DNA of 64,000 nucleotides from Pseudobutyrivibrio ruminis CF1b (GTDB lineage: Bacteria > Bacillota > Clostridia > Lachnospirales > Lachnospiraceae). Below the pieces are notes generated by a model. It had not been told where the DNA came from. It searched no databases and worked only from the letters and a program-made list of their open reading frames with translations. The translations under genes were made by a program, and so were the position numbers. How positions within the stretch are numbered: the stretch's first letter is position 1; each line of letters begins with the position of its first letter. Positions 52,258 through 60,646 of the stretch are shown here, one piece after another. The stretch is taken from contig NZ_AUJB01000009.1 of assembly GCF_000424005.1 (NCBI RefSeq), positions 310,001 through 374,000 of the forward strand. The letters run 5' to 3'.

Positions 52258-52851
52258 ATGGTTGGAAGATATGATATAGAGCTGTATAACAATAAGGTTC
52301 ATTATCATTTGAACGTAAAAAGGAATATTACGGTTTTGAGAGGTGACAGTGCCTCGGGAAAGTCAGAGCTCATTAGATTGCTGAGCGCATACAACGCAAA
52401 TCCTGAATCATCGGGTATAACGTTGATAAGCGAAAAGGCTTGTAGCGTGTTGACTGAAGAAAACTGGAAATTATTTATAGAGTCATACAAAGAGCGAATA
52501 TTTTTTATAGATGAAGGAAATACATTTTTAGCTACAGAGGAATTCGCAAAGGCGGTAAAGACAGCAGATCATTATTTTGTGATAATCTCCAGGGAACGTT
52601 TGCCACAGCTGTCATATAGCATTGAGGAAATATATGGTTTGCGAGAAGGAGATGAAGCTGGCAAATACAGAAATGCTACAAGAATATATAATGAAATGTA
52701 TCAGCTATATAATAATCAATTTGGAAATGTGGCGGAGCTGGAGCCGATTACAATCATTCCTTACTCGCGCCAGCGAGTGGTCTGGGAGGGGGCAGACCTG
52801 CGCAGCTGCTCGGAATGGTACCATAATGCTATAAATAAAGGGGACGAATAA
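52258..52851 (+). CDS. Small P-loop protein paired with DUF4869, C-terminus replaced by repeat element
   Basis: A 197-residue predicted ATP-binding protein. RNITVLRGDSASGKSEL holds the P-loop (about 22-38), IFFIDEGNTFL is a Walker B-like strand, and VIISRERLPQLSYS may be the sensor. From about residue 161 to near the end (IIPYSRQRVVWEGADLRS) the sequence is translated element copy D. The natural C-terminus has therefore been lost and replaced. It overlaps the next start by one base. Confidence 0.75.
   Translation: MVGRYDIELYNNKVHYHLNVKRNITVLRGDSASGKSELIRLLSAYNANPESSGITLISEKACSVLTEENWKLFIESYKERIFFIDEGNTFLATEEFAKAVKTADHYFVIISRERLPQLSYSIEEIYGLREGDEAGKYRNATRIYNEMYQLYNNQFGNVAELEPITIIPYSRQRVVWEGADLRSCSEWYHNAINKGDE
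52735..52825 (+). repeat. Island multi-hairpin element, copy D (no promoter part)
   Basis: Contains CATTCC 52755-52760 with GGAATG 52812-52817, CTCGC/GCGAG (52764-52777), GGTCTG/CAGACC (52779-52798) and GGTACCAT. The first hairpin is degenerate and the promoter and AGCTG hairpin are absent. It lies inside an open reading frame and is read through in frame. Confidence 0.8.
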
Positions 52852-53345
52852 TGACTAGAAGAGAACGAGAAATCACTGACAAAAATGAAATAGAAGAGAT
52901 TCTGGCCAGCTGCGGGTATCTGCACCTGGGGCTGGTGGATGAAGGAAAGCCATATGTGGTGCCGATGAATTATGGGGTGGACCATGCTGAGGATGGCCGT
53001 GTGGTGGTTTATCTACATAGCGGACTGACTGGGCGCAAGCTGGATATCATCAGGAAGAATTCTGAGTGTTGTTTCACCATGGAGAGAAATATTCAGCCAT
53101 TCGAGGGCAGGATGGCGTGCCAGTATGGTGTGGCTTACGAGTGCATCATGGGTACAGGGCAGATTCACATTGTGGATGATGTGGAAGAGAAGAAAAAAGC
53201 CCTGTCCGTGCTTATGACCACACAGACAGGGGAATCATTTTCATTTGATGATAAGATGGCATCTATCGTAGCTGTAATGCGCATCGATGTGGATGAGATT
53301 ACTGCAAAGCGCAGACCTCTTCCTGCTACATTGGAGAACAGCTAA
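52851..53345 (+). CDS. Pyridoxamine 5'-phosphate oxidase-like flavoprotein (NimA type)
   Basis: A 164-residue split-barrel FMN-binding protein. GYLHLGLVDEGKPYVVPMNYG, YLHSG and the later ECIMGTGQIHIV are typical of the NimA/PPOX-like family, which reduces nitro groups or binds flavin or haem. A good GGGGA site precedes ATG 52851. Its GC content is higher than in the island, so it marks the right edge. It converges with the minus-strand gene after one base. Confidence 0.9.
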   Translation: MTRREREITDKNEIEEILASCGYLHLGLVDEGKPYVVPMNYGVDHAEDGRVVVYLHSGLTGRKLDIIRKNSECCFTMERNIQPFEGRMACQYGVAYECIMGTGQIHIVDDVEEKKKALSVLMTTQTGESFSFDDKMASIVAVMRIDVDEITAKRRPLPATLENS

Positions 53346-53346
53346 T

Positions 53347-54858
53347 CTATCTTGGGACTACCAGTGAGTACAGATCCACGCCTGCGTGGGCGCTGGCCTG
53401 TGCCACAACGACAGGGTCGGTAGGGTTCTGATAGTAGCTGAAGCTGGTCTTTGGAGTGCCATTTTCTTTGCAAAGACCAAACCATAATCCCTGATTTATT
53501 TCGGTTCTGTTATCGGCTTCGCGCATGATGACAAGACCGTCTACATATCGATTATTAGAGGCCACCAGATAGGCGAAGACGATGGACGCGGCCTGGTCGG
53601 CCTCTCCTTTATGGCTTGAATAGCCTAGTTCTGCAATCTTCACGTTTCGCACCTCGCCCTTTGGATTCAGCATCTCTGGCAGGGTCAGGAAATCTGTGAG
53701 CACTTCGAGATTGGCCATTGTGACATATGGAGTGCTCTGGCTGTGGGTAACCTTGTTTGAGGTCTCCCATGATTTTGTGGCCAGCAGCCAGTAGTTGTTT
53801 GGGTGGGCTGCTATTTTCCAATCTATATTTCCCTCGGCGCTGACTGCGCGGTTAAACTGAACAAGGAAATCTCTGCCGGACATGTAGTAGGATGCCTCAG
53901 GAACTGCCCACTGGTGGTCGATGCAGGTGTAGACATTGGCTGTTCCGTTTGTGGCTTTGATGGCGTTGTACATGACGCGGAAGGCCTTGTAGTATTCGTT
54001 GACGAACTCGGCGTTGCTGCCTACTTTCACATAGTTCCAGAGCGGATAAGCATTTACCTCGTTGCCGATGATGAAGTTATCTACCTGGCCAAAGCCTACA
54101 TTGGAGTAGCGGCTGGCGATGATAGTAGCGGCATTTCCGATGCGCTCGAGGGCCTCAGGGCTGGATGCGTTGAAGGCGTAGAAGACAGTATCCTTGCGGC
54201 CGCCCTTAAATGAAAGTGGGCTGATGTAATCTTTGCCTGCGGCCTTGTCTGCCAGGAGAATCATGTTGACCTGGATGCCAAGGGAATTGTATTTCATGAC
54301 AAGCTTGTCGTAGACGCCCAGTGTGGCTACCTTGGAAATAGGTACATTTAGGTTGACCTGCTTGATGCCCAGAGGAACTACCTGGTTCAGGTCGGCGATG
54401 GCAGAGTGGACCTCAGGGAAAATGCCCTTGATGCCGTTGTCCATTCGCGCTGGATATACGGTGGCGCATGCCTCTGGGTTCAGGATATACATGCTGTTTG
54501 AGACAGGGGCGAGTTTGCCGCCTGCCAATACGCAGATGGTGAATTTCTTATAGAGCACTGAGTTGGCCTGGCCCTTATTTAGAGGGATGGAGAACACGGT
54601 GGCTCCCACAGCCTGCTGGGCTACCTCATCTCCGGCAGGAGCTACCTGGCATGCGGCTGAAGCAATCAGGTGATACATGCCGTCCTCGGAAGCGGCTGAG
54701 CCGGAGGTGGTGATGACTACGGCGCCACCCTGGATGGTGACGGAGTTGATGGCTACGGCGCCCTCGGCTTTTGCCACTGAAACGTTAAACGACAGAACGC
54801 CGCATAGTACAAGTGCGATGGCCATTACAATACTAGAAAATTTTTTAAATCCACACAT
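53347..54858 (-). CDS. Secreted DUF5722 protein (glycosidase-like)
   Basis: About 503 residues with a signal peptide (FSSIVMAIALVLCGVLSFNVSVAKA). The body resembles DUF5722, a clan-A-like TIM barrel. IIGNEVNAYPLWNY supplies a conserved N-E pair like the acid/base of GH-A enzymes, and IAELGYSSHKGE the second Glu. It is likely a secreted sugar hydrolase or binder. ATG at 54858-54856 is preferred, as AAAGGAG is 7 nt upstream on this strand; longer starts read through the promoter zone. It is the only clear minus-strand gene, with noticeably higher GC. Confidence 0.85.
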   Translation of the reverse strand: MCGFKKFSSIVMAIALVLCGVLSFNVSVAKAEGAVAINSVTIQGGAVVITTSGSAASEDGMYHLIASAACQVAPAGDEVAQQAVGATVFSIPLNKGQANSVLYKKFTICVLAGGKLAPVSNSMYILNPEACATVYPARMDNGIKGIFPEVHSAIADLNQVVPLGIKQVNLNVPISKVATLGVYDKLVMKYNSLGIQVNMILLADKAAGKDYISPLSFKGGRKDTVFYAFNASSPEALERIGNAATIIASRYSNVGFGQVDNFIIGNEVNAYPLWNYVKVGSNAEFVNEYYKAFRVMYNAIKATNGTANVYTCIDHQWAVPEASYYMSGRDFLVQFNRAVSAEGNIDWKIAAHPNNYWLLATKSWETSNKVTHSQSTPYVTMANLEVLTDFLTLPEMLNPKGEVRNVKIAELGYSSHKGEADQAASIVFAYLVASNNRYVDGLVIMREADNRTEINQGLWFGLCKENGTPKTSFSYYQNPTDPVVVAQASAHAGVDLYSLVVPR

Positions 54859-54937
54859 ATACATCTCCTTTAATAAACTGTTTTTGCGAGTGCATGGGTT
54901 CATTGTACAAAAGGAATGTGTAGAATCTGTTGAGTAA

Positions 54938-54968
54938 TTGTTACTAAAATGAATTGTTATGTTATAAT
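54938..54968 (+). promoter_or_regulatory. Promoter of the GT2 gene at 55009
   Basis: TATAAT at 54963-54968 is preceded by TTGTTA at 54938-54943 with a long 19-bp spacer. It lies in the divergent space between the minus-strand DUF5722 gene and the GT2 gene. Confidence 0.5.
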
Positions 54969-55008
54969 ACATAAAGCTAATCAATAATTATTTGGAAAAG
55001 GTTTTTAT

Positions 55009-55947
55009 ATGGATAAGAAATTACTTACAATCGTGGTGCCTTGCTACAATGAGCAAGAGTCTTTGCCACTGTTTTATCAGGCAATAAAAGAAATGGAAAA
55101 TGAGGGAAAGCTTTCCTCAGTTAATTTGGAATTCGTATTTGTTGATGATGGTTCTAGAGATAATACTTTAGAGGTGTTCCGTCATCTTAGCCAGCAGGAC
55201 GACAGGATTCATTATGTATCCTTCTCCCGCAATTTTGGTAAGGAGGCAGGCATCTATGCAGGTCTTGAAAAATCCACTGGAGATTATGTAGTTATCATGG
55301 ATGCAGATTTGCAGGACCCACCTGCTATGCTTCCTGAGATGCTTTCGTATATAGGCACAGGTGAGTACGACTGCGTGGCTACACGTCGTGTAGACCGTAA
55401 GGGAGAGCCACCTATTCGCTCTTGGTTTGCAAGAAAGTTTTATCGCCTTATGAATAAGATTTCCAACGCAGACATCGTAGACGGTGCCCGTGATTACCAG
55501 ATGATGACCCGCAAGGTTGTAGAGGCAATCCTTGCTATGAAGGAGTATAATCGTTTCTCAAAGGGTATCTTTGGCTGGGTAGGATTTAGACGCAAGTGGC
55601 TGGAGTTCGAAAATGTTGAGCGTGTCGCAGGCGAGACAAAATGGTCTTTCTGGAAGCTCTTCATTTATGCCATCGATGGTATCGTAGCATTCTCCACTGC
55701 ACCACTTATTATGGCATCCATCTTTGGATTGCTCATGTGCATTGTGGCATTTGTGTTTATCATTATCATTATTGTTCGCACCCTGATTTTTGGAGACCCT
55801 ACCAGTGGTTGGCCATCAATGGTATGTATAATGCTTTTGGTTTCAGGTATTCAGCTTTTATGCATGGGTATTCTTGGTGAGTACCTGGCAAAGACATATC
55901 TCGAGACAAAGAAGCGTCCTATCTACCTTGTGCAGGAAGAGAAATAA
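55009..55947 (+). CDS. GtrB/ArnC-type family 2 glycosyltransferase
   Basis: A 312-residue polyprenyl-phosphate glycosyltransferase: PCYNEQESLP, FVDDGSRD (about 47), the metal-binding MDADLQDPP (about 97), and two C-terminal membrane helices (about 230-260, 270-295). It makes a lipid-phosphate sugar that membrane transferases such as GtrII would use. AAAAGG precedes the ATG. It is followed after 36 bp by the PglE-like gene. Confidence 0.92.
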   Translation: MDKKLLTIVVPCYNEQESLPLFYQAIKEMENEGKLSSVNLEFVFVDDGSRDNTLEVFRHLSQQDDRIHYVSFSRNFGKEAGIYAGLEKSTGDYVVIMDADLQDPPAMLPEMLSYIGTGEYDCVATRRVDRKGEPPIRSWFARKFYRLMNKISNADIVDGARDYQMMTRKVVEAILAMKEYNRFSKGIFGWVGFRRKWLEFENVERVAGETKWSFWKLFIYAIDGIVAFSTAPLIMASIFGLLMCIVAFVFIIIIIVRTLIFGDPTSGWPSMVCIMLLVSGIQLLCMGILGEYLAKTYLETKKRPIYLVQEEK

Positions 55948-55983
55948 ATAGCTAATAATTATTTTAAATAGAGGTAATTTCAA

Positions 55984-57282
55984 ATGTTAACAAAGAATTT
56001 TGAGAAGTTTGAGGAAAAGGTTTTTCTTGCTACTCCTACAATGCATGGTGAGGAGTTGAAGTATATCCAGGAGGCATATGACACCAACTGGATGACCACA
56101 GCAGGAACAAACATAAATGAAGTCGAAAGACTTTGTGCTGAGAAGGTTGGCGTGAAATACGCAGTAGGCCTTTCAGCAGGTACAGCATCTCTTCATCTTT
56201 CAATGAAGCTTGCAGGTATCGAAGCATATGGTATGCCAGCAGTAGGTCATGGCTGTCTCGAAGGCCACAAGGTTTTCTGTACAGATATGACTTTTGATGC
56301 CACAGTTAACCCTGTAGTTTACGAGGGCGGTATCCCTGTTTTCATCGACACAGAGGATGATACATGGAACATGGATCCAGTGGCTTTGAAGAAGGCATTT
56401 GAGATTTATCCAGAGGTAAAGGTAGTAGTATGTGCGCATCTTTACGGTACACCTGGAAAGATTGACGAGATTAACGCTATCGTTAAGGAGCACGGCGCAA
56501 TTCTTGTAGAGGATGCAGCTGAGTCCTTCGGTGCTACATATAAGGGTGTTCAGACTGGTACATTCGGTCACTACAACACTATTTCATTTAATGGAAATAA
56601 GATTATCACAGGTTCAGCTGGTGGATGTTTCCTTACAAATTCTAAGGAAGCTGCTGAGAAGGTTCGCAAGTGGTCTACACAGGCTCGCGAGGCTGCAGCA
56701 TGGTATCAGCACGAGGAGCTTGGTTACAACTATCGTATGAGCAATGTTATCGCTGGTGTTATCCGCGGTCAGCTTCCATATCTTGAGGAGCACATCGCTC
56801 AGAAGAAGGCTATCTACGAGAGATATAAGGAAGGTTTCAAGGGACTTCCAGTTCAGATGAATCCTATGGACCTTGAAAACTCTGAGCCAAACTACTGGCT
56901 TTCATGTCTCATTATTGATAAGGAGGCTATGTGCCCACAGGTACGTGGCGAGCACGAGGCACTCTTCACACCAGAGCACGGCAAGAGCTGCCCAACAGAG
57001 ATTCTTCAGGCAATCGCCAGCATCAACGGTGAAGGTCGTCCAATCTGGAAGCCAATGCACATGCAGCCAATCTACCGTCTCAATCCATTCATCACTCGTG
57101 AGGGTAATGGACGTGCGGTTACAAACGCATACATCGCAGGCGGCATAATGGGCTCTGATGGCAAGCTTCTCGACAGAGGCGTGGACATTTTCGAGAGAGG
57201 ACTTTGTCTCCCATCTGACAACAAGATGACACCTGAGCAGCAGGATAGAATCATCGAAGTTGTTAGAGCTTGTTTTGAATAG
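55984..57282 (+). CDS. pglE: PglE-like sugar aminotransferase (DegT/DnrJ/EryC1 family)
   Basis: A 432-residue PLP enzyme. VGLSAGTASLHL binds cofactor phosphate, VEDAAESFG is the PLP-ring aspartate region, and SFNGNKIITGSAGG has the Schiff-base lysine. Segments STQAREAAAWYQHEELGYNY, RPIWKPMH and GLCLPS closely recall PglE, which aminates the UDP-4-keto sugar on the way to bacillosamine. A roughly 20-residue loop (IEAYGMPAVGHGCLEGHKV) interrupts the usual segment after the first cofactor motif. It lies about 21 kb from pglC/pglD, beyond the defence island. Confidence 0.87.
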   Translation: MLTKNFEKFEEKVFLATPTMHGEELKYIQEAYDTNWMTTAGTNINEVERLCAEKVGVKYAVGLSAGTASLHLSMKLAGIEAYGMPAVGHGCLEGHKVFCTDMTFDATVNPVVYEGGIPVFIDTEDDTWNMDPVALKKAFEIYPEVKVVVCAHLYGTPGKIDEINAIVKEHGAILVEDAAESFGATYKGVQTGTFGHYNTISFNGNKIITGSAGGCFLTNSKEAAEKVRKWSTQAREAAAWYQHEELGYNYRMSNVIAGVIRGQLPYLEEHIAQKKAIYERYKEGFKGLPVQMNPMDLENSEPNYWLSCLIIDKEAMCPQVRGEHEALFTPEHGKSCPTEILQAIASINGEGRPIWKPMHMQPIYRLNPFITREGNGRAVTNAYIAGGIMGSDGKLLDRGVDIFERGLCLPSDNKMTPEQQDRIIEVVRACFE

Positions 57283-57352
57283 TATAGGTTTTTCGCATTA
57301 TTTTTTATTTAGATGGTCTTACATAATTAGCTGAAACGGGGGAATAAATATA

Positions 57353-59374
57353 ATGTGGTATGATTTTGTGGATTTTTTATTTAACAACAGCATTGTTATA
57401 GACAAATCTGTTTATGTTACTACTCTTATCGGCGAATTAACTGTAAGTGCCATCTATTTAAATTTCTGTCAGTTTATAGCCGGCCATGGTGACAATGGGG
57501 AGCATTTATACCTTGGCGTAAATTTGGCCGACTTTTATTACAAAGATAACCTAAGTGTTATTACCCGTCTAATTAAGAGCCGGGTCTTTTTTCTATCTAT
57601 CATCTTTCAGATTTTCTACAAACCGGTTGTTGCTGTGTTTGGCCACAGGTTTCAAGCTGGCAAATTGTGTTTTTTCAACTGTCTTTGGTATGGAATCACC
57701 GCTGTTTTTTTCACACTTTTTATTTATGTGATTTTAAATTGCATACGATACGTGTATGATGCTAACGGTTATTTTTCGAAAAATAAAAAGATTATAAAGA
57801 CCAAACGTAATCATAGATTCTTGAAGAATTGTATAGGGGATTTGATTCGTAAGAGTCGAATTGAAATCCAATGTAACAAATATGAGATGATCAATGGGTT
57901 CACAAAAGCTGATGAGGACAAAGTTTATGTGGAGGATTATGCTGATTTGGTGGAACTTGTTATGAATCCATATACCTGCTATGGGATTAAAAATGGTTTG
58001 CTTGTACGAGTTCTTTATTTTATCGAGAAAAGAAAAAGAAAACCTTATATATTCAATAAGGAAGTACAGTTGCTTCGCAATATGGCAGAGAATTCTTATT
58101 TCTATGACTGTAAGAAATATCAGGGTTTATTGATACGAAATTTGAAAAAATTGATAGAAGATAATACAGAATATATCCAAGCAGATGGCGCAAAAGATTA
58201 TTATTTGAATAATAGATATGATAAGCAGTTGGAAGAAATAGCTGAACATATTTTTAAGGAAAATAACTCTGATATTAAGAATATGTTAATTGAATTCTTC
58301 AAGCAGGCAGTAGGCAAGAATGACATCACATGTGCAATTTTACGCCATATTTTGATAGAGTGGTTAAACAAGGTCGCTTACGAAGAAGTTGAAGAGGAAG
58401 AAGTAAAAAAAATATTCAAAAGTCTTCGCTTTGTGGACGATGAGTTAGGTATAGATTATATTATTTTTGATGTCTTAAAGGAGAATAATTATAGTAAGGA
58501 ATTTGCCGATAATGTTCCTGAAATATTGAATCCAACTAAGGCTACGAACGTGTTAATTTCGTTAGTAATGTATTTTGCAATATATAAGTTCAGATTTGAT
58601 TGGAAGTACATAGACATAGATCTATTACGGAATATAGCCAAGAAGGAAATGGTGTGTAATATTAAAGGGCAAGGATATCCCTTTGATGAGAAAACGGATA
58701 TAAGGTACAAAAATAAAGTACAATCATTCATTAGAAAAACTTGTTTTAGTCATCGTTTTGAAAGTGATATGCTGGACTATATATTCGCCACTTCTGATGT
58801 CACGATAACTACAGAATGGATAGACAATACATACAAGAGTTTCCCTGAATTGGCCTTTTATTGGATTGTAATAAAACTCCTTGTATTTCATAATGATTTC
58901 AACTTATGGGGTGTAAAGGGAGACTTGAACTTTAAGGTAATGTTTATAAATGAGATATCAAAGCATCCGGAGTTACTTGCCTATAGTGGGATGAGAGACT
59001 TCCTGATGGATCTAAAATCCCATTGCTTAGGGGATGTTAAGGGACTGCCAAAGGAACTGAGAATTTCTTTTAATAGCCTATTATTAATCGGTGCAGATTT
59101 GGATGCATTAAGTGAGAAAAATACAGAATTGTATTTGGACAAGCACAGCGGAAAATATTGTTTATATAAGCTTTCTAATTTTGAAGGCAGCATTGATAAC
59201 GAAAAAAAGAAAAAGCTTTACGATGTGGTAAAAGAATCTTTCAGGAATTATAACTGTAAAGAGGAAGAATATGTCCAAACTATAGTAGATGATGCCAAAA
59301 AAGTTGGCTGGGAAATCAATTACATTAATGCTGAAAAAATGAAAAAACTACTCAATGAAATAAATGCTTCATAA
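57353..59374 (+). CDS. Large unrecognised membrane-anchored protein
   Basis: A 673-residue orphan. Two to three hydrophobic segments lie in the first 145 residues (about 25-43, 75-95, 108-130). The remaining 530 residues are cytoplasmic-type, Lys/Glu-rich and helical, with no motif I recognise. The base composition is AT-rich like the island genes rather than the flanking glycan genes. CGGGGG precedes the ATG. It may be an isolated foreign gene; a defence or signalling role would be speculation. Confidence 0.75.
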   Translation: MWYDFVDFLFNNSIVIDKSVYVTTLIGELTVSAIYLNFCQFIAGHGDNGEHLYLGVNLADFYYKDNLSVITRLIKSRVFFLSIIFQIFYKPVVAVFGHRFQAGKLCFFNCLWYGITAVFFTLFIYVILNCIRYVYDANGYFSKNKKIIKTKRNHRFLKNCIGDLIRKSRIEIQCNKYEMINGFTKADEDKVYVEDYADLVELVMNPYTCYGIKNGLLVRVLYFIEKRKRKPYIFNKEVQLLRNMAENSYFYDCKKYQGLLIRNLKKLIEDNTEYIQADGAKDYYLNNRYDKQLEEIAEHIFKENNSDIKNMLIEFFKQAVGKNDITCAILRHILIEWLNKVAYEEVEEEEVKKIFKSLRFVDDELGIDYIIFDVLKENNYSKEFADNVPEILNPTKATNVLISLVMYFAIYKFRFDWKYIDIDLLRNIAKKEMVCNIKGQGYPFDEKTDIRYKNKVQSFIRKTCFSHRFESDMLDYIFATSDVTITTEWIDNTYKSFPELAFYWIVIKLLVFHNDFNLWGVKGDLNFKVMFINEISKHPELLAYSGMRDFLMDLKSHCLGDVKGLPKELRISFNSLLLIGADLDALSEKNTELYLDKHSGKYCLYKLSNFEGSIDNEKKKKLYDVVKESFRNYNCKEEEYVQTIVDDAKKVGWEINYINAEKMKKLLNEINAS

Positions 59375-59415
59375 AAAAGATTTATTGAGGTGTTTGTTGT
59401 GACTGTAGCTGATTT

Positions 59416-59443
59416 TTGATTAATCTATGAGGTGTGATATAAT
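59416..59443 (+). promoter_or_regulatory. Promoter of the transglutaminase-like gene
   Basis: TTGATT at 59416-59421, 16-bp spacer, TATAAT at 59438-59443. The bases GTGTGA before the -10 recur before the -10 at 62947. Confidence 0.55.
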
Positions 59444-59478
59444 CAAGTAGTAGTATTTGTAAGCCAAAAGGAGGATTT

Positions 59479-60093
59479 ATGAAGAAATATATTAATAAGA
59501 TTTTAGCAGGTTGTTTGTTTCTGTCTATTGCAAGTGTTGCTTTCATAGCTCATCCAGTCTCAGCAGAGGCTAAGGTTTATAACTATGACATCACTCAGGA
59601 GAATTTTCCTGCAGCAGATTATGCAGCACGCTATGCTGATGTGAAGGCAGTTTATGGCGATGATGCAGCAGCTCTCTATAACCACTACAAATTCTTTGGA
59701 GTAGAAGAAGGCCGCATCGTTAAGATTACAAAGGATGTTTTGGAATCTCAGGCTAACGCTGAGTCGGATGTTGTTGCATACAAGATTTTTGCATTGGATG
59801 TTCTCGACACTATTGTTAATGATAAGATGACAGATGCCCAGAAGGTAAAGGCTGTCGAGGCTTGGATGAAGGCTAATATTACTTATGGTTCTTGCGGCGA
59901 TACTCGCAGCTACCACATCACTGGCCCTATGACAAACCAGCCTACATTAGAGGAAGGCTACGCTGAGACTTTCGAGTTCTTCATGGATGCCCTTGGTATT
60001 CAGGCCATCACAAATTCGGATCTTAAGACTAACAAGGTCTGCGTGGATGGAGCATGGTATAGTGTGGATATTCCTGGTGGAGTGTTGTATTAA
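59479..60093 (+). CDS. Small secreted transglutaminase-like protein
   Basis: A 204-residue protein with a signal peptide (INKILAGCLFLSIASVAFIA, cleavage near AEA-K). A short repeat-like N-terminal segment (ADYAARYADVKAVYGDDAAA) resembles surface-protein modules that occur in tandem in Butyrivibrio. The rest resembles a shortened transglutaminase-like core (Cys136 in YGSCGD region), but the usual Cys-His-Asp set is incomplete. AGGAGG precedes the ATG. Two strong terminators follow. Confidence 0.7.
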   Translation: MKKYINKILAGCLFLSIASVAFIAHPVSAEAKVYNYDITQENFPAADYAARYADVKAVYGDDAAALYNHYKFFGVEEGRIVKITKDVLESQANAESDVVAYKIFALDVLDTIVNDKMTDAQKVKAVEAWMKANITYGSCGDTRSYHITGPMTNQPTLEEGYAETFEFFMDALGIQAITNSDLKTNKVCVDGAWYSVDIPGGVLY

Positions 60094-60116
60094 GAAATAG
60101 ATTTTGGGTAAAAAAG

Positions 60117-60147
60117 AAGCCTGTGGATTTGGTTCCACAGGCTTTTT
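60117..60147 (+). terminator. Intrinsic terminator 1
   Basis: AAGCCTGTGGA pairs with TCCACAGGCTT around a 6-nt loop, then TTTTT-type tail. It begins 24 nt after the stop codon at 60093. Confidence 0.9.
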
Positions 60148-60165
60148 GTTGTTATTGGGGGAGTA

Positions 60166-60196
60166 AAGCCTGTGGCGTTGTGGCTGCAGGCTTTTT
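60166..60196 (+). terminator. Intrinsic terminator 2 (tandem, related to terminator 1)
   Basis: AAGCCTG at 60166-60172 pairs with CAGGCTT at 60187-60193 with further weak pairing inside, and is followed by a T-run. It looks like a duplicated copy of the first terminator. Confidence 0.8.
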
Positions 60197-60205
60197 GTTT
60201 TGGTT

Positions 60206-60474
60206 TTATTGTGCTGAGAATTATATGGCTGGGCATAAATATGGAATGATGTTTTTATTATTTATGCCTGGATTATATGGCTGGGCATAAATAAGACGGA
60301 AAGGTTGTGGAATTTATGCCTGATTACTTTGTGGCGGCATAAATAAAGTGAAAAGGCTAGATATTTATGCCAGTGCAGTGAGAATAGGCATAAATATAAA
60401 GACAATGGCGTATATTTTATGCCAGCACAGTACCTAAAGGCATAAATATCCGGCACTAATTAATTATTTATGCC
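60206..60474. repeat. Array of ten alternating 10-bp arms with 52-bp period
   Basis: Forward GGCATAAATA arms start at 60232, 60284, 60336, 60387 and 60439; reverse (A)TATTTATGCC-type arms start at 60259, 60311, 60362, 60414 and 60465. Periods are 51-52 bp on both strands. Spacers inside each forward-reverse pair are 16-17 bp and those between pairs are exactly 15 bp, with mostly unrelated sequence. A degenerate extra half-unit (TATTGTGC) precedes the first. Two reverse arms have one change. There is no coding potential. The rest of this 550-bp gap, to 60646, is AT-rich with no gene. Confidence 0.9.
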
Positions 60475-60646
60475 AAGAGTCATTGATTATACATTTATTA
60501 CATATGCAACAGAGTGATATTTAGAAATTTTATTGAAATATCCCATAGATAAATAACGTCCTCGAGCTTAAAATAAAAGAACTTCTATAAAAATTTTTTC
60601 TTCAAAATATTTTTTTTCGTTTTGAAAATCCCAAATGAGGTATAAA

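Noticed and set aside
43473-52825. T-box leader or integron attC sites for the dispersed element
   Set aside because: TGGTACC recalls the T-box core, but there is no specifier stem or terminator/antiterminator pair, and the downstream genes are not amino acid genes. The attC consensus ends and an integrase are absent.
53803-54213. 136-codon plus-strand ORF
   Set aside because: Antisense of the DUF5722 gene, whose signal peptide, ribosome site and motifs are on the minus strand; the ORF is kept open by GC-rich codons.
60206-60474. CRISPR array
   Set aside because: Repeats are only 10 bp, alternate in orientation, and spacers are 15-17 bp; no cas genes are nearby. The nuclease-like gene downstream is not a Cas protein I recognise.
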